Assembly: GCA_003024175.1 (NCBI GenBank)
Contig: MDYQ01000064.1
Location: 1 to 64,000, forward strand
Length of the DNA stretch: 64,000 nt
DNA from: Planoprotostelium fungivorum
Lineage: Eukaryota; Evosea; Variosea; Cavosteliida; Cavosteliaceae
Direction: 5' to 3'
This document shows positions 46,801 to 59,765 of this stretch, in pieces. Both the position numbers and the translations under genes were made by a program. The stretch's first letter is position 1. Each line of letters starts with the position of its first letter. The notes beneath the pieces were generated by a model. It was not told the origin of the DNA. It made no database searches and saw only the letters and a list, made by a program, of their open reading frames with translations.

Positions 46801-48570
46801 GTACATACCCTTCCACGAGTTCATCCAGTACACCACGTTCGCCGGTGGGTTTCATTCGATTGCAACGGTCTCATTCAATTGCGACGGTTTCATAAGAATA
46901 GAACTCACTCGTTGTAGATGGCAACCCCATTCCAGTAGAAGAGAGCCGATCAGAGCAGCAGAGGAAGATCCTCATCGATCGCATGGAGCCTCTCGGTGTC
47001 ATAGGTGACAGCTATGACGTCATAAGACGTAACTCACCCTTCCCAGCGGATCCCTCCTACATCTCACACGACACGGACAATTTGATGAAATCTCTCTCTT
47101 CTCAATTGTTTTACGACCAAGTCAGATACAATTTCGTCAGGAAGTCAATCGCGGGCTGGTTGACCAACCACCCACACCACAAGCTGGTGAGTCACCCTCC
47201 ATCGTCCGACTACAACGAGCCACAGGGAGACGGTAGCATGCTGTGCGAGTACGTGTCGTCCTGGGACGATTATTGTGACAGCGTCGAGACGGAAGGAAAA
47301 TGGCCCGACGCCTTCTCCCTCGTCGCAGCCTGCGAATTCTTTGGTGTTAGAATCGTTATCGCATCTGCGAAAGAAGGAGCGAGATACATCACATCCATCA
47401 AACCGAGAGTCTACAAGAGAAAGAGACCCCTGCTGATCGGTGATATTTCTCATCTTTTTCTCATCTTTTTCTCGGCGGGAAGACGAGGGGGCTCGTTGTA
47501 GATGGACAGATCGCTGAAGGGTTCAGGTCACTGGTCGGATTTCTGTTACGGTTCGTTGATTCCGTGGACTGAACCGTCTCTGTTGAGAACATCGACTATA
47601 CCATCCACCCCCATCCGCAGGAGCAAGGCCAATTCTCTCGCTTTCTCACCCAGAAACGCCAGATTCAACATCAAAGAGGTGATGAGATGCGTTTCGTCAT
47701 TTTTCTCAACTGTTCCAAGGCGGAAAATTCGCCCAACATTTCTCCGGTCAAGGGTAACGTGTCGACGACCTCGTCGCTGTCGACGAGATTCGATCATCTA
47801 GACATCGATCAACTGTTGGAAACCGAAAACCTCCACACACTCTCCCAACGTAAGTCGAAATCTCCGCGAGATCTCCTCACCCACATTCAGTCGATACCAT
47901 GACCGAATCCATCGGTCTGACACCCTTCCGATGCGTAGAGTACGGTCCGGCCCCCCTCATCAGAGCACTCCCCACACAGAGGAGAGTCGTCGGCAAGTGG
48001 AGACAGCTGTTGGACCCCACTTATATCGAGATCACTCACGAAAACGAGGACGACGATCACACGGAGGAGGTGAAAATTTTCATTCGACAGTAGAAGAGAA
48101 GAATCGAGAGAGAAATGATCGGGGGAGGCTGATGATGAACAGGTGGAGACGGAATCGGAAGAAGAGATGACGGAAGACAATCGATCGGAAGTGTCTGCAC
48201 AGTTGTCACCCACGGCCATCAGGTCCATACAGCAATCCATGCCCCCCGCCCTCGTGCAGGAGCCAAAGTCCACAAAGAGGTGAGAGAAACGAGAGAGCAA
48301 CACTCGGATTCTGACGCCGCCAACAGAGTGACGTCCATCATTCCTGTCATGCAGACACCACAGGTGAGATTGTTTTCTATCGGAGAAGAGAGTGACACAG
48401 GACAGAGCCAACCCACTTCGACACCGGTTGTCATTCCAACGAACAACAGCTCGAACAGTTCGAGTGCATCGACGTCTCTGGCGTCTTCACCATCGAAGAA
48501 GGACACGAGCAAGAAGGAGAGTAAGAAGGAAGTCAAGGGGGAGAAGAAGAAGAAGGGATGGTTCTTTTGA
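40803..48570 (+). CDS. Giant multidomain protein: large GTPase, RING, patatin-like, filamin repeat, OTU-like
   Basis: About 35 exons keep one frame over 7.8 kb, from ATG 40803 (first clear start) to TGA 48570. In order: (1) unknown helical N-terminus. (2) P-loop GTPase, GPTGGGKSSLI at about 41904-41935, PTTSNINSF as switch I, MDVEGEDGG as G3 near 42100 and LIMVFNQCTKRE; the order resembles GB1/dynamin-type GTPases. (3) RING finger C3HC4, CFLC at 44201, TCSHTFCRYC, CPLC ending 44499. (4) Patatin-like domain, VLSLDGGGFRAALQ, MFDLICGVGASGPLAL at about 44716, and the Asp motif FVDGSVF at 45705. The nucleophile position is Gly. (5) Filamin-type repeat, about 46420-46720 (YVPTRLGLHHCSVMV, GSPFIINVV). 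(6) OTU-like fold, about 46960-47580, PADPSYISHDTDNLMKSLSS QLF and KWPDAFSLVAACEFFGVRIV. The Cys position is Asn. (7) Ser/Lys tail. A role in ubiquitin- and membrane-linked signalling or defence is inference. Confidence 0.75.
43381..43400. repeat. Dispersed intronic palindrome, copy 9 (perfect 20 bp)
   Basis: CATCTACAACGTTGTAGATG, the exact consensus, starts 6 nt after the exon end in an intron of the giant gene (donor GTACGT). Confidence 0.9.
45555..45674 (+). repeat. Three tandem 40-bp units inside one intron
   Basis: Units at 45555-45594, 45595-45634 and 45635-45674 each start CATCTACAACCCG and end near CGAAATCTTC. They differ from one another at a few bases. The array fills most of one intron (about 45534-45688) in the patatin-like part of the giant gene. 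Each unit carries one copy of the dispersed half-site. Confidence 0.9.
46138..46157. repeat. Dispersed intronic palindrome, copy 10
   Basis: CATCTACAACGGTGTAGATG, one mismatched centre pair, sits about 14 nt from the donor of an intron of the giant gene. Confidence 0.85.
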
Positions 48571-49174
48571 TATAAAATACGATGATCTGCTGAAATGATG
48601 AGATAGACAAGTTTCTTGGTGTTCATATTGATCGATATCTCGAAGTTTGCATCCTTTCATCTCCCGGTGGCGCTTCGTCACGGTATTCTCTTCTCAACAC
48701 GGTGAGGGGAAGGAGAAATACAACATTGCATGTTCCATGGTCACTAAGCATGAAAACAAAGAGTCGCCTGACAAGTGAATCAGACTCGTGGGATGCTGAA
48801 TTCATTCGTCATTGATTGGCGTAGATAAGAGTAGAAATACACATCGCATATTCACAGTGATTAAAAATCAACACATAGAGTGCACAAACCGGGCACGACT
48901 GCAGTTGTCCCTGCTCGTAGATGCAACTGGGACGGAGGAATTCCCATCGCGGCTGGTGGAGCAGATGATTCGGTTTTTCCGGTTGGTAGTCAAATGGTGC
49001 ATTGAGAATGGATCACTTCTCTCCCGACTACTGGAATATGCGTGACAAAAAAATTAGTGATCCAAATGGGTGGACACCAACCAGAAAAACCAAATCAGAT
49101 GTCTGTGAAATTGGGAAAAGAAATAGAACACCCATGTGATAGCAAAGGATTAATCCATTCTTATTCGAATTCAA
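48571..49174. other. Intergenic region carrying the second MITE
   Basis: It lies between the convergent ends of the giant gene (+) and the PAN gene (-). Apart from the MITE no gene is supported. Confidence 0.55.
48967..49096. mobile_element. 130-bp MITE, copy B
   Basis: It is identical to the element at 16000-16129 apart from one A/G difference in the GAATATGC(A/G)TGAC segment, and is in the same orientation. It has the same 21-bp imperfect terminal inverted repeats. It is flanked by a different 4-bp direct repeat, AGAT (48963-48966 and 49097-49100), so it is an independent insertion. Confidence 0.92.
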
Positions 49175-51122
49175 TCACACCATCTGGATGGTAAAGAAGC
49201 AGGCTGCATCTGCCACAGTTCCTCCGTTAGGCCACAGACTACCCCCAACTTGTCCTTGTACCTTGACGTACTGCTGTGCGGCATCGCTAAATAGGGTGAA
49301 GCTGTTGTCCGTCTGCCTCTCCAGATAGAACGTCTCCCAGCCTCCAAAGTTGAGCGAAACAGCCTCCAACGTGGCCACACCGTAACGGGCCCAAACATAT
49401 GAGCCGTTGTAGACGATGGAAAAGGTTCCGTCGGCATTGACGTTACCCTTGAATACGGAAGCTGTGGTACCCGTGGCTGCTGTCTTCAAGCTGTTGTCCG
49501 ATGATACGACAACGGGGTAGCCTCGATTGTACAACTTGAAATTTCCACTTGAAAACCGGTTGAGAACTCCACTTGTACGATATCCTCTCTTCTGGTACGC
49601 TCCCGCCTTGACTGATTTGAGCCAACAGGAATTGGACCCCTCGTTGTTGTTATCGTAGGCCCACGCGTTGCAATTGGAATTTCCCTGACATTTCATCTGA
49701 CAGTCGTAAACGTTTGAGACGGTCGTGCTGGCGATGTCGGCCCCGGGGAGGTCGTAACCGAATCGGATCGGGCCCAAAGAATTGGTCCGGGCAGACTTTG
49801 CGGTGTCATCGGACCTCTTTAGAGTGGCGCGGACGGGAAAAGGCAGCATGATGTAACGAGTGTTTCCGTTTCCGTCTATCTTGAAGTCGGGCGAGGTCGA
49901 TTGGAGGGACATGCTGTTGGTCGTGAACATCATCTGATCTGCATTGGCGGATGATACGAATGCATCATGTGAAGCGGCTTGGTAGCAGTAGACCCAGTCG
50001 GTGAAAGGCTTTTGGATCTCCCAGAAGGTCTTTGTCTCTGTCCAGGGGCCGGTCATCTTATCGGCCGTTCGGAGTTGCAATGAGCAGATGGTGGCCTGTG
50101 TGCTGACCCATTTCTGAAGGTAAGGGTTCCAGACGGTGTTCATGAGGTTCGACAGCACGTACATCGAGTAGAGAGGTTGAAAGTTGGCCTCGGAGTCGCA
50201 CGATCTCGACCACGTTCCGGGTTTCACCCAGCAGTAGAGGTTGCCAAAGTTGTAATTGACAAAGTCCGATAGGGTGTATCGAGCGATGCGAACGGTGGAG
50301 TTTGTGGTACCTCTGAGGTAGACGTAATTCTCATCGTGATGGATGTGATCCCATGTCAGAGGTAACTGGTAGTTCTTCTCTGATGTCCATTTCTGTCGCA
50401 CGTGTGAGAAGATGGGGAGAAGATGGACGACACACCTGCATGTCATTTTCGAATGGATTGGAGATGACGAGGATGTAGGCGTGGTCGCACCACTCTCCTC
50501 CGTCTTTGAAGAAGCAGTGGTGTTGCATCGAGTAAAACTTTCCACCGTAGACGAAGCCACCACCAGACCATAGCCAGTCATTACCGTTCGGGGCATAAGT
50601 GAAGGGCTTCATCCAACTTCCGGGGGTGTGGTTGGGCTTGTTACCCTTCGGTTTACCGTCGATCATTTCGGTCTGTGTCGAAGTCAATGGGTGTCGTAAT
50701 GTCTTGTGAGAGGAAATGAGGTGAGGGGATAAACATACCGTCATGTAAGAAGAGTGAGAGAAACCCATCGGAGAGTTTTGTCTGATAGGGTGTGATTTGT
50801 CGGTGACATTGATGATTCCATCTATCCTTGATTAGAAGAACCCTTCGTAACCCTCTCACAAGACGTATCGAAGAAAGACATGAGGGAATGTGTGGAGTTA
50901 TAGTCGTAGGTGAAGAAACCGTCTGCAGCAGTCCAGCCCTGACCGACACCACCGGGTGCATTCGCCCACGGGTCACTGCAAATCGTCAACGTTTCACATT
51001 AGAACATCTCATCACTTGAAGAACTTGCTCTGCAGCTCCCAATCATCACTGACCGTCTTGACGGTGAAGTCGACTGCTATCGCCAGAGACAGACAACAGA
51101 GGAGTATGTGGAGGGACCTCAT
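49175..51122 (-). CDS. Secreted protein with PAN/Apple domain
   Basis: ATG 51122 (minus) gives a signal peptide MRSLHILLCCLSLAIAV, then DFTVKTVSDDWELQSKFF. The middle region looks like a carbohydrate-active or lectin-like beta domain (WLWSGGGFVYGGKFYSMQHH, WDHIHHDENYVYLRGTTNST, YNFGNLYCWVKPGTWSRSCD). A PAN/Apple module follows: VSNVYDCQMKCQGNSNCNAW, AYDNNNEGSNSCWLKSVKAG. The C-terminal about 130 residues resemble a beta-trefoil (SLKTAATGTTASVFKGNVNA, FYLERQTDNSFTLFSDAAQQ). TGA is at 49175. The first two-thirds of the coding sequence is in two long exons. It is likely extracellular or lysosomal and sugar-binding; the enzyme class is not recognised. Confidence 0.65.
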
Positions 51123-51261
51123 CCTCGCGTGTGTTTTGATTTGTCGGATGTGAAAAGTAGAGCAGGAGTAAAGTCTTGACTTGTGTGAGACAGCAGACAT
51201 CTGCCCGATAAAACATGACATACCGGTTTGTATCATCATCATGCAAGAACCAGACACCTCT

Positions 51262-55089
<3,828 letters not shown>

Positions 55090-55226
55090 TGGATGATGTG
55101 ATGTGATGTGATGTACGAAGTCATACTACAACGGCATCCATACATTTCGAATAAAATTTGAAATTCAAACATCCGAACAGACTCCAAACTAGAATACATT
55201 CTATTCATCATCCATCATCCTTTCTC

Positions 55227-56621
55227 TCAATTCGGCTCAGACCGTTGAGACATGGACGTGCTGAGGTTAATCTTGATGGGTGTATTCTCCTCCCTCGATG
55301 ATGGGAGGCTGGTGTGTTGACTCTCTAGACTGGCTTTCGATTGTCTTCTGCGGAAGAGGAAGAGAGCAGACAGACATAAACCGGCCTCAAGCGCTGTCTT
55401 TGAGTCAGCGCTCGATCGGTCGATCATCGTCATGATGTTTAGAGGTTCAAAGACGGATTGTCACGTGTTTAGACTCACCACAGATGACCCACCAGAAAGC
55501 GATGAATGCATATTTGGTTCCGCGATTTTGTCCCACAGTCGCAGTAAGAGTCACCGAGAAGACCAAGATGAGACAACACAAGATGGAGATGGCAATCATG
55601 TGCTTGATGATCTGACACGGACATCAGACGAGAAAGGGGAAAGACACTCACCCGCATCATGAAGGAGCGCATGTTGGACAACTTCGAATCCTTCATCTGC
55701 CGAGTGAGCTTGACTCCGAACACGATGGTGAGGACCATGTAGATGGTCACAACGAAGACACAGATTGTCGCATAGAAAATGTAAGAGCTGGGACCTGTCA
55801 TCATCTCAGCGAGAAAAATCACTTCGCGATGAGGTCACCTGGAATGAGAGACACCCAAATGGAAGAAGCGATAAGAAGAGCCCAAGACATGACGATCATG
55901 AAGGCGAGGAGGGGTTTCAAGCCGTGCAAGAATGTGATCTGATTCTTACCGCGTGACGCATTCAATTGGACCCTTTCATGTCGTCAGAATATCTGGAATG
56001 GAGATGAACGACTCTCACCAGAAGAGGGCGATCCCATATGCGGCGCTGATCCACATTGCGATGCAAATGGTGCTCAATATGAAGAAGGCGCTGGGGCTGA
56101 TGATATTTCTAAGGCCGTGGGGGTCGATGGCGTAGATGATGGAATAAACTGAATGAATGAGATCGCATCGATCAATTAGATCGACAAAACTCACGTAAAG
56201 CTCCAAGACCGAAGATGCTGATGCTGTATGTGATGACAGAGATCTTCTCCCATCCATTATCATTAAAGAAGGCCTTATAGAGTTCCCAACCACACCAAGC
56301 GGCCACAAGGGCGAATGTAAGTGCCACAGTCACTTGATACGCTACGACGAATTGCATGAAGCTACAGTTCTCCGTCAGTGTTCCGTTATCAAAGGTGAAT
56401 CGGATGTTGGATCATCGTTCCGGCACTCACCTCTTGTTATCCGACCACGGGAACTCACAGTGGATGCCCTCGTGGAAGGGGGTGCAATCACACGAGGCAT
56501 CGGTGCCGTTGGTGAATCGGCACGTTCCACCGTTCTGACAAGGAGCGTCGCAGGTCTGCCCCCAAGCCGGTGTCAGCGACACGAGAAAGAGGAGGGCCGA
56601 CAGAGTCGCGATGCACCTCAT
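55227..56621 (-). CDS. EGF-like plus seven-helix receptor-type membrane protein
   Basis: ATG 56621 (minus) gives a signal peptide MRCIATLSALLFLVSLTPAW GQ. One EGF-like module follows with six Cys (TCDAPCQNGGTCRFTNGTDA, SCDCTPFHEGIHCEF). Then seven hydrophobic helices: FMQFVVAYQVTVALTFALVA, ISVITYSISIFGLGALREF, AFFILSTICIAMWISAAYG, LLAFMIVMSWALLIASSIWV, YIFYATICVFVVTIYMVLTI, HMIAISILCCLILVFSVTL and a last one containing TALEAGLCLSALFLF. The cytosolic tail is Ser-rich (SSREENTPIKINLSTSMSQR) and ends at TGA 55227. The layout is that of a 7TM receptor with an extracellular EGF module. No GPCR family motif (DRY, NPxxY) is evident, so G-protein coupling is unproven. It lies 137 bp upstream of the helicase on the same strand. 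Confidence 0.65.
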
Positions 56622-56974
56622 GTTTCGTCGCGTGGCGAAAATATGAGGCGGGTGAGGAGTTTTCAGATGATAAGGTCTTGACGTTCCGAACGTCACACCG
56701 ACGCATACACTTCGAACAATATGTTATAATAGAGAGAATAGGAAACACGGTGGATTGGCGCCGAAGGCCTTCCCTGAATGCAGCGGATGGGTATACAATT
56801 ACACGATACAGAACAGGAGGAGGGAACACAGGTGGCCCGTGTGACACATGGGAGGAATTGTCCAACGATAAAGGCAGGGTCTATTTCTCAAGAATTACAA
56901 GCTCCCCGTCGGTTTGTATGTTCAAAATTGCCTATCCGTTGGTGGCCTCTGAGGGAAAGGTCTCCTCTCACGGT
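56622..56974. other. Region with no supported gene
   Basis: It lies upstream of the EGF-7TM start and downstream of the small minus-strand gene. A long plus-strand frame here is antisense to both neighbours and shows no family motif. Confidence 0.5.
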
Positions 56975-57214
56975 TCAATACATCTCGTCCTCCATCAACT
57001 GTTTGCTCAGCACAAACTCGGCACCCATCCTCTGAAACCACTTCGCCTGCCGCGAGATCAGATCCCTTCATCGCTTGGCCGCGTGCATCACCTCCAGTGC
57101 CGAACACTCCAAAGTGATCAACTTCTGTCGCTTCTTCAATCTCAGGAGCGCTTTCCTGGCCTTCAGGTGTCCTTCGCTCTGTTCTCGCCTCGATGATCTC
57201 ACTTCGCTCTTCAT
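56975..57214 (-). CDS. Small helical basic protein
   Basis: ATG 57214 (minus) gives MKSEVRSSRREQSEGHLKAR KALLRLKKRQKLITLECSAL E, joined across one 45-nt intron to AKWFQRMGAEFVLSKQLMED EMY and TGA at 56975. The product is about 64 residues: a basic amphipathic helix then a short second helix. No family recognised. It is 348 bp from the divergent DUF2237 gene. A longer 5' frame exists but has no ATG. Confidence 0.5.
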
Positions 57215-57562
57215 TGTGATCTTTGCCTGTGCTCCTTTTGGTTTCCCTCTTTTATGGGTGTTGTTGGGCAGGGAGTGAGACGCCTCCAGGATACGGAAGC
57301 TACGTATCAAATGATGCTATCACTATCCTAATGAATTCGTTCTCTCCGCCCTCCAGTCCGCCAGATATTGGGGGTTCAGTCGGGAGATCCACGTATGCAT
57401 ATTTGATATTTGATGAGCCTATAAGGAGGTTTCTCAGTAGAAGGTGCGTCTCCCTGCGTGTCGTCTGTCCATGCATTGGCGGATTTGGGCGTCTCAAATT
57501 TAAATGTTTTTTGTTGAGATTTCTGTCACGTGAGTGACGGTGTGGCAACAACGCACGCAAGC
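57215..57562. other. Divergent intergenic region
   Basis: Shared upstream sequence of the small helical protein (-) and the DUF2237 gene (+). No gene supported. Confidence 0.5.
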
Positions 57563-58215
57563 ATGCACAGCAACGTACGACTCATCACACTCTTCATCTT
57601 CTTTGTGGCCGTCACATCAGTAAAGGTGCGACATCAAATGCGACCTTTCGAGATCTCTGACGTCATTTCAGCAGAGCGACGAACATCACGACGATATAGA
57701 CATGAGTGGCAAGGTAAACGAATCATCTTTATTGTGTGGATTTGTGTGAACGTGACAGGCATTTAATGTATTTGGAAGACCTCTAACCAAATGTGGATCC
57801 AATCCTGTAACTGGTTTTTATAGAGACGGCTTCTGTAACACCGGCCCAAACGGTGAACGCTCATCTTCAACCTCACAATCTCATCCTCTTCTAAGACTTT
57901 GGCACGCACACCGTCGCAGCCGTTGTCAGTGATGCCTTCCTCCAATTCTCGAAGAAGAGAGGCAACGATCTTACGGCCCCTCACCCTTCATTTCCTGGAT
58001 TGAAGGATGGAGATAGGTGGTGCCTTTGTGTCTCTCGCTGGAAGGAGGCTTATGACGCCAGAAAGGAAGAGGGAGAAGCAGTCGTGCCCAGGTTCGAATC
58101 ATGTGCATCGTATCATCATGCACTGACACAACGCGATAGACTAGACCTCGAGGCAACTCATCAGAAGACACTCGAGACAGTAGATTTGGATATACTGAAG
58201 AAGTACCAACTCTAA
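57563..58215 (+). CDS. DUF2237-family protein with signal peptide
   Basis: ATG 57563 gives MHSNVRLITLFIFFVAVTSV (signal peptide or anchor). Later exons read AFNVFGRPLTKCGSNPVTGF YRDGFCNTGPN, then FGTHTVAAVVSDAFLQFSKK RGNDLTAPHP, FPGLKDGDRWCLCVSRWKEA YDA and LEATHQKTLETVDLDILKKY QL; TAA 58215. The blocks N-V-x-G-x-P-L-x-x-C, TGFYRDG-x-C, HTV, RGNDL and PGLK-x-GDRWCLC define DUF2237, a mostly bacterial family of unknown role. All the conserved Cys are present. Several introns show it is an established nuclear gene. The N-terminal hydrophobic segment suggests secretory targeting, which is unusual because bacterial members are cytosolic. Confidence 0.8.
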
Positions 58216-58299
58216 GCAATCCATAACAATAAAATAGAATAAAACCCCTCTCATTTCATCGTCATTCATTCGTATCGTGCTATGTTCATACTTACATCT

Positions 58300-59319
58300 T
58301 CACAAGCTCTTGAGCTTTGTTTCCACTTCCTGTCTCATCTTCTTATCCATCTCATTACTCGTTGGTAATGACAGTGCCTTCTCATAACATCTGGACTCAC
58401 ATTAGTCCATCAATCTCATGTTCTCTCGTCCATACCTCTTGGCTTCCCCTCTGTCGCTCAGAGCGAGAAAAGTGTCTCCCAAGAAGATGTTATTCCTCAG
58501 CATGGAGCCGTTTAGACGTTCTGCCTTCTGAAGGTCCTGGAGTGCCTCGCGGTAGTCTGTCTGTGGCAGTTTCGCTGCCATGCGTTCCATCCAACCAACA
58601 GAGGCCACATTGTACTTCCATCGCCCGAGAAGATAATGGACATCTGCATCTAAAGGGTTGAGACGGGCGGCCTCTTCGGCGTGTTTCTGGAAGAGTTAGA
58701 AGATGATGTGGGAGGTGTTCGTGATGGGTTTCACCTTGACGTCGAAAGCACTTTTGATCTTCTCATCTCTGGGTTGAAGAGGAGTGAGGCCGGAGGTGTT
58801 GAATGCCATCCACTTGTGAAGAGCTTGGTGTTCAGGATGTTCTTCGAGGGCAGATGATGCAACCTCCCTTCCCTTCTGAAGCCACTGTTGTCTCCACTGA
58901 TTGTCTTCTGGCTTTGTCTCTGAGAGGTCAAAGTATGTTTTACTCAATCTGCAGGATGGCGTGAGAAATCAGTGTGATGCAAGATGGATCCATCACCTCC
59001 AGGATAGTTCTGGATCGTTCGTGTGTTGTGATGCGTTCTCTAATAACATCTTGGCATCTTCTACCTTCTTCTGTGCGAGTAAAGTGTCCGCCTTCTTTAA
59101 AATGGATCTGTCTATGGGTTGCACGATGTCTTGCCTCTGTTCGTCCTTGATGATGGGTGTTGTGACTTTCACTCTCAATAAAGGAGACCCTCCGCTCAAC
59201 ATCATGTGATTGAAGAACCTGTCGGTCGATTTGATATTCGGCTCGATGGGTTGGATGGGGTCGGCCTCCATTGCCATGAATTGAAGCATGCTGGTCGATA
59301 TATCACTGAAGAAACTCAT
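58300..59319 (-). CDS. RMDN-like TPR protein (regulator of microtubule dynamics)
   Basis: ATG 59319 (minus) gives MSFFSDISTSMLQFMAMEAD. After an N-terminal region come helices SILKKADTLLAQKKVEDAKM LLENAS, ELSWRW, RLSKTYFDLSETKPEDNQWR, HPEHQALHKWMAFNTSGLTP and DEKIKSAFDVK. Then KHAEEAARLNPLDADVHYLL GRWKYNVASVGWMERMAAKL, YREALQDLQKAERLNGSMLR and LGDTFLALSDRGEAKRCYEK. The end is ALSLPTSNEMDKKMRQEVET, with TGA at 58300. The HKW and HYLLGRWKY blocks are typical of RMDN/FAM82 TPR proteins, found on microtubules and at ER-mitochondria contacts in animals. The last junction uses a 45-nt intron with a CTAAT branch-like site; reading through it would stop early. Confidence 0.72.
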
Positions 59320-59765
59320 TTCGTCTTGTCTCGATGTGTCTTCTAAACGGAATGCCGTGAGATCTACGATTCGGACTCTCAATAAGGCCGAGGGCCGAGC
59401 ATCATGTGAAGCGTCTGCGTGACCTCGCAGGTCCGAAACTGATAGAATCTACTCCGAAATTTCTCATCTACAAACAGATCGTGTGTTTTGTGATGTAAAT
59501 TACATTTGTATTTCGCTGGTATTCATTCTAGGATGGAGTTTCAGATGCAATCAATCCATTCATCAGATCGTCTGAGTTCTTCTTTGTGACCGGTGGAAAC
59601 GATCAACAACCGATCGGCGATCAACATTTGAGTGATGGAGAACACTCGCTCTTCGCTTTGTCATCGTCTAACTGATCTGATGATCGATGAACCAAACACA
59701 GAGAATTCATTGTGAATATTGAATACCAAGAAAATATCGACACTTGGCTTTCATTATCATTGACA
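59320..59765. other. Intergenic region
   Basis: Upstream of the RMDN-like gene and downstream of the fucosyltransferase, both minus strand. No gene supported. A CATCTACAAAC near-match to the dispersed half-site occurs at about 59467. Confidence 0.5.

Noticed and set aside
49400-49420. GTTGTAGACGATGG match to the dispersed half-site
   Set aside because: It is coding sequence (IVYNGS) of the PAN-domain protein on the minus strand.
56570-57196. 208-residue plus-strand open frame
   Set aside because: Antisense to the EGF-7TM 5' end and to the small minus-strand gene. No motif, and it crosses both.
59319-59382. Longer N-terminus for the RMDN-like protein
   Set aside because: The extra start codon is TTG; the first in-frame ATG is at 59319.
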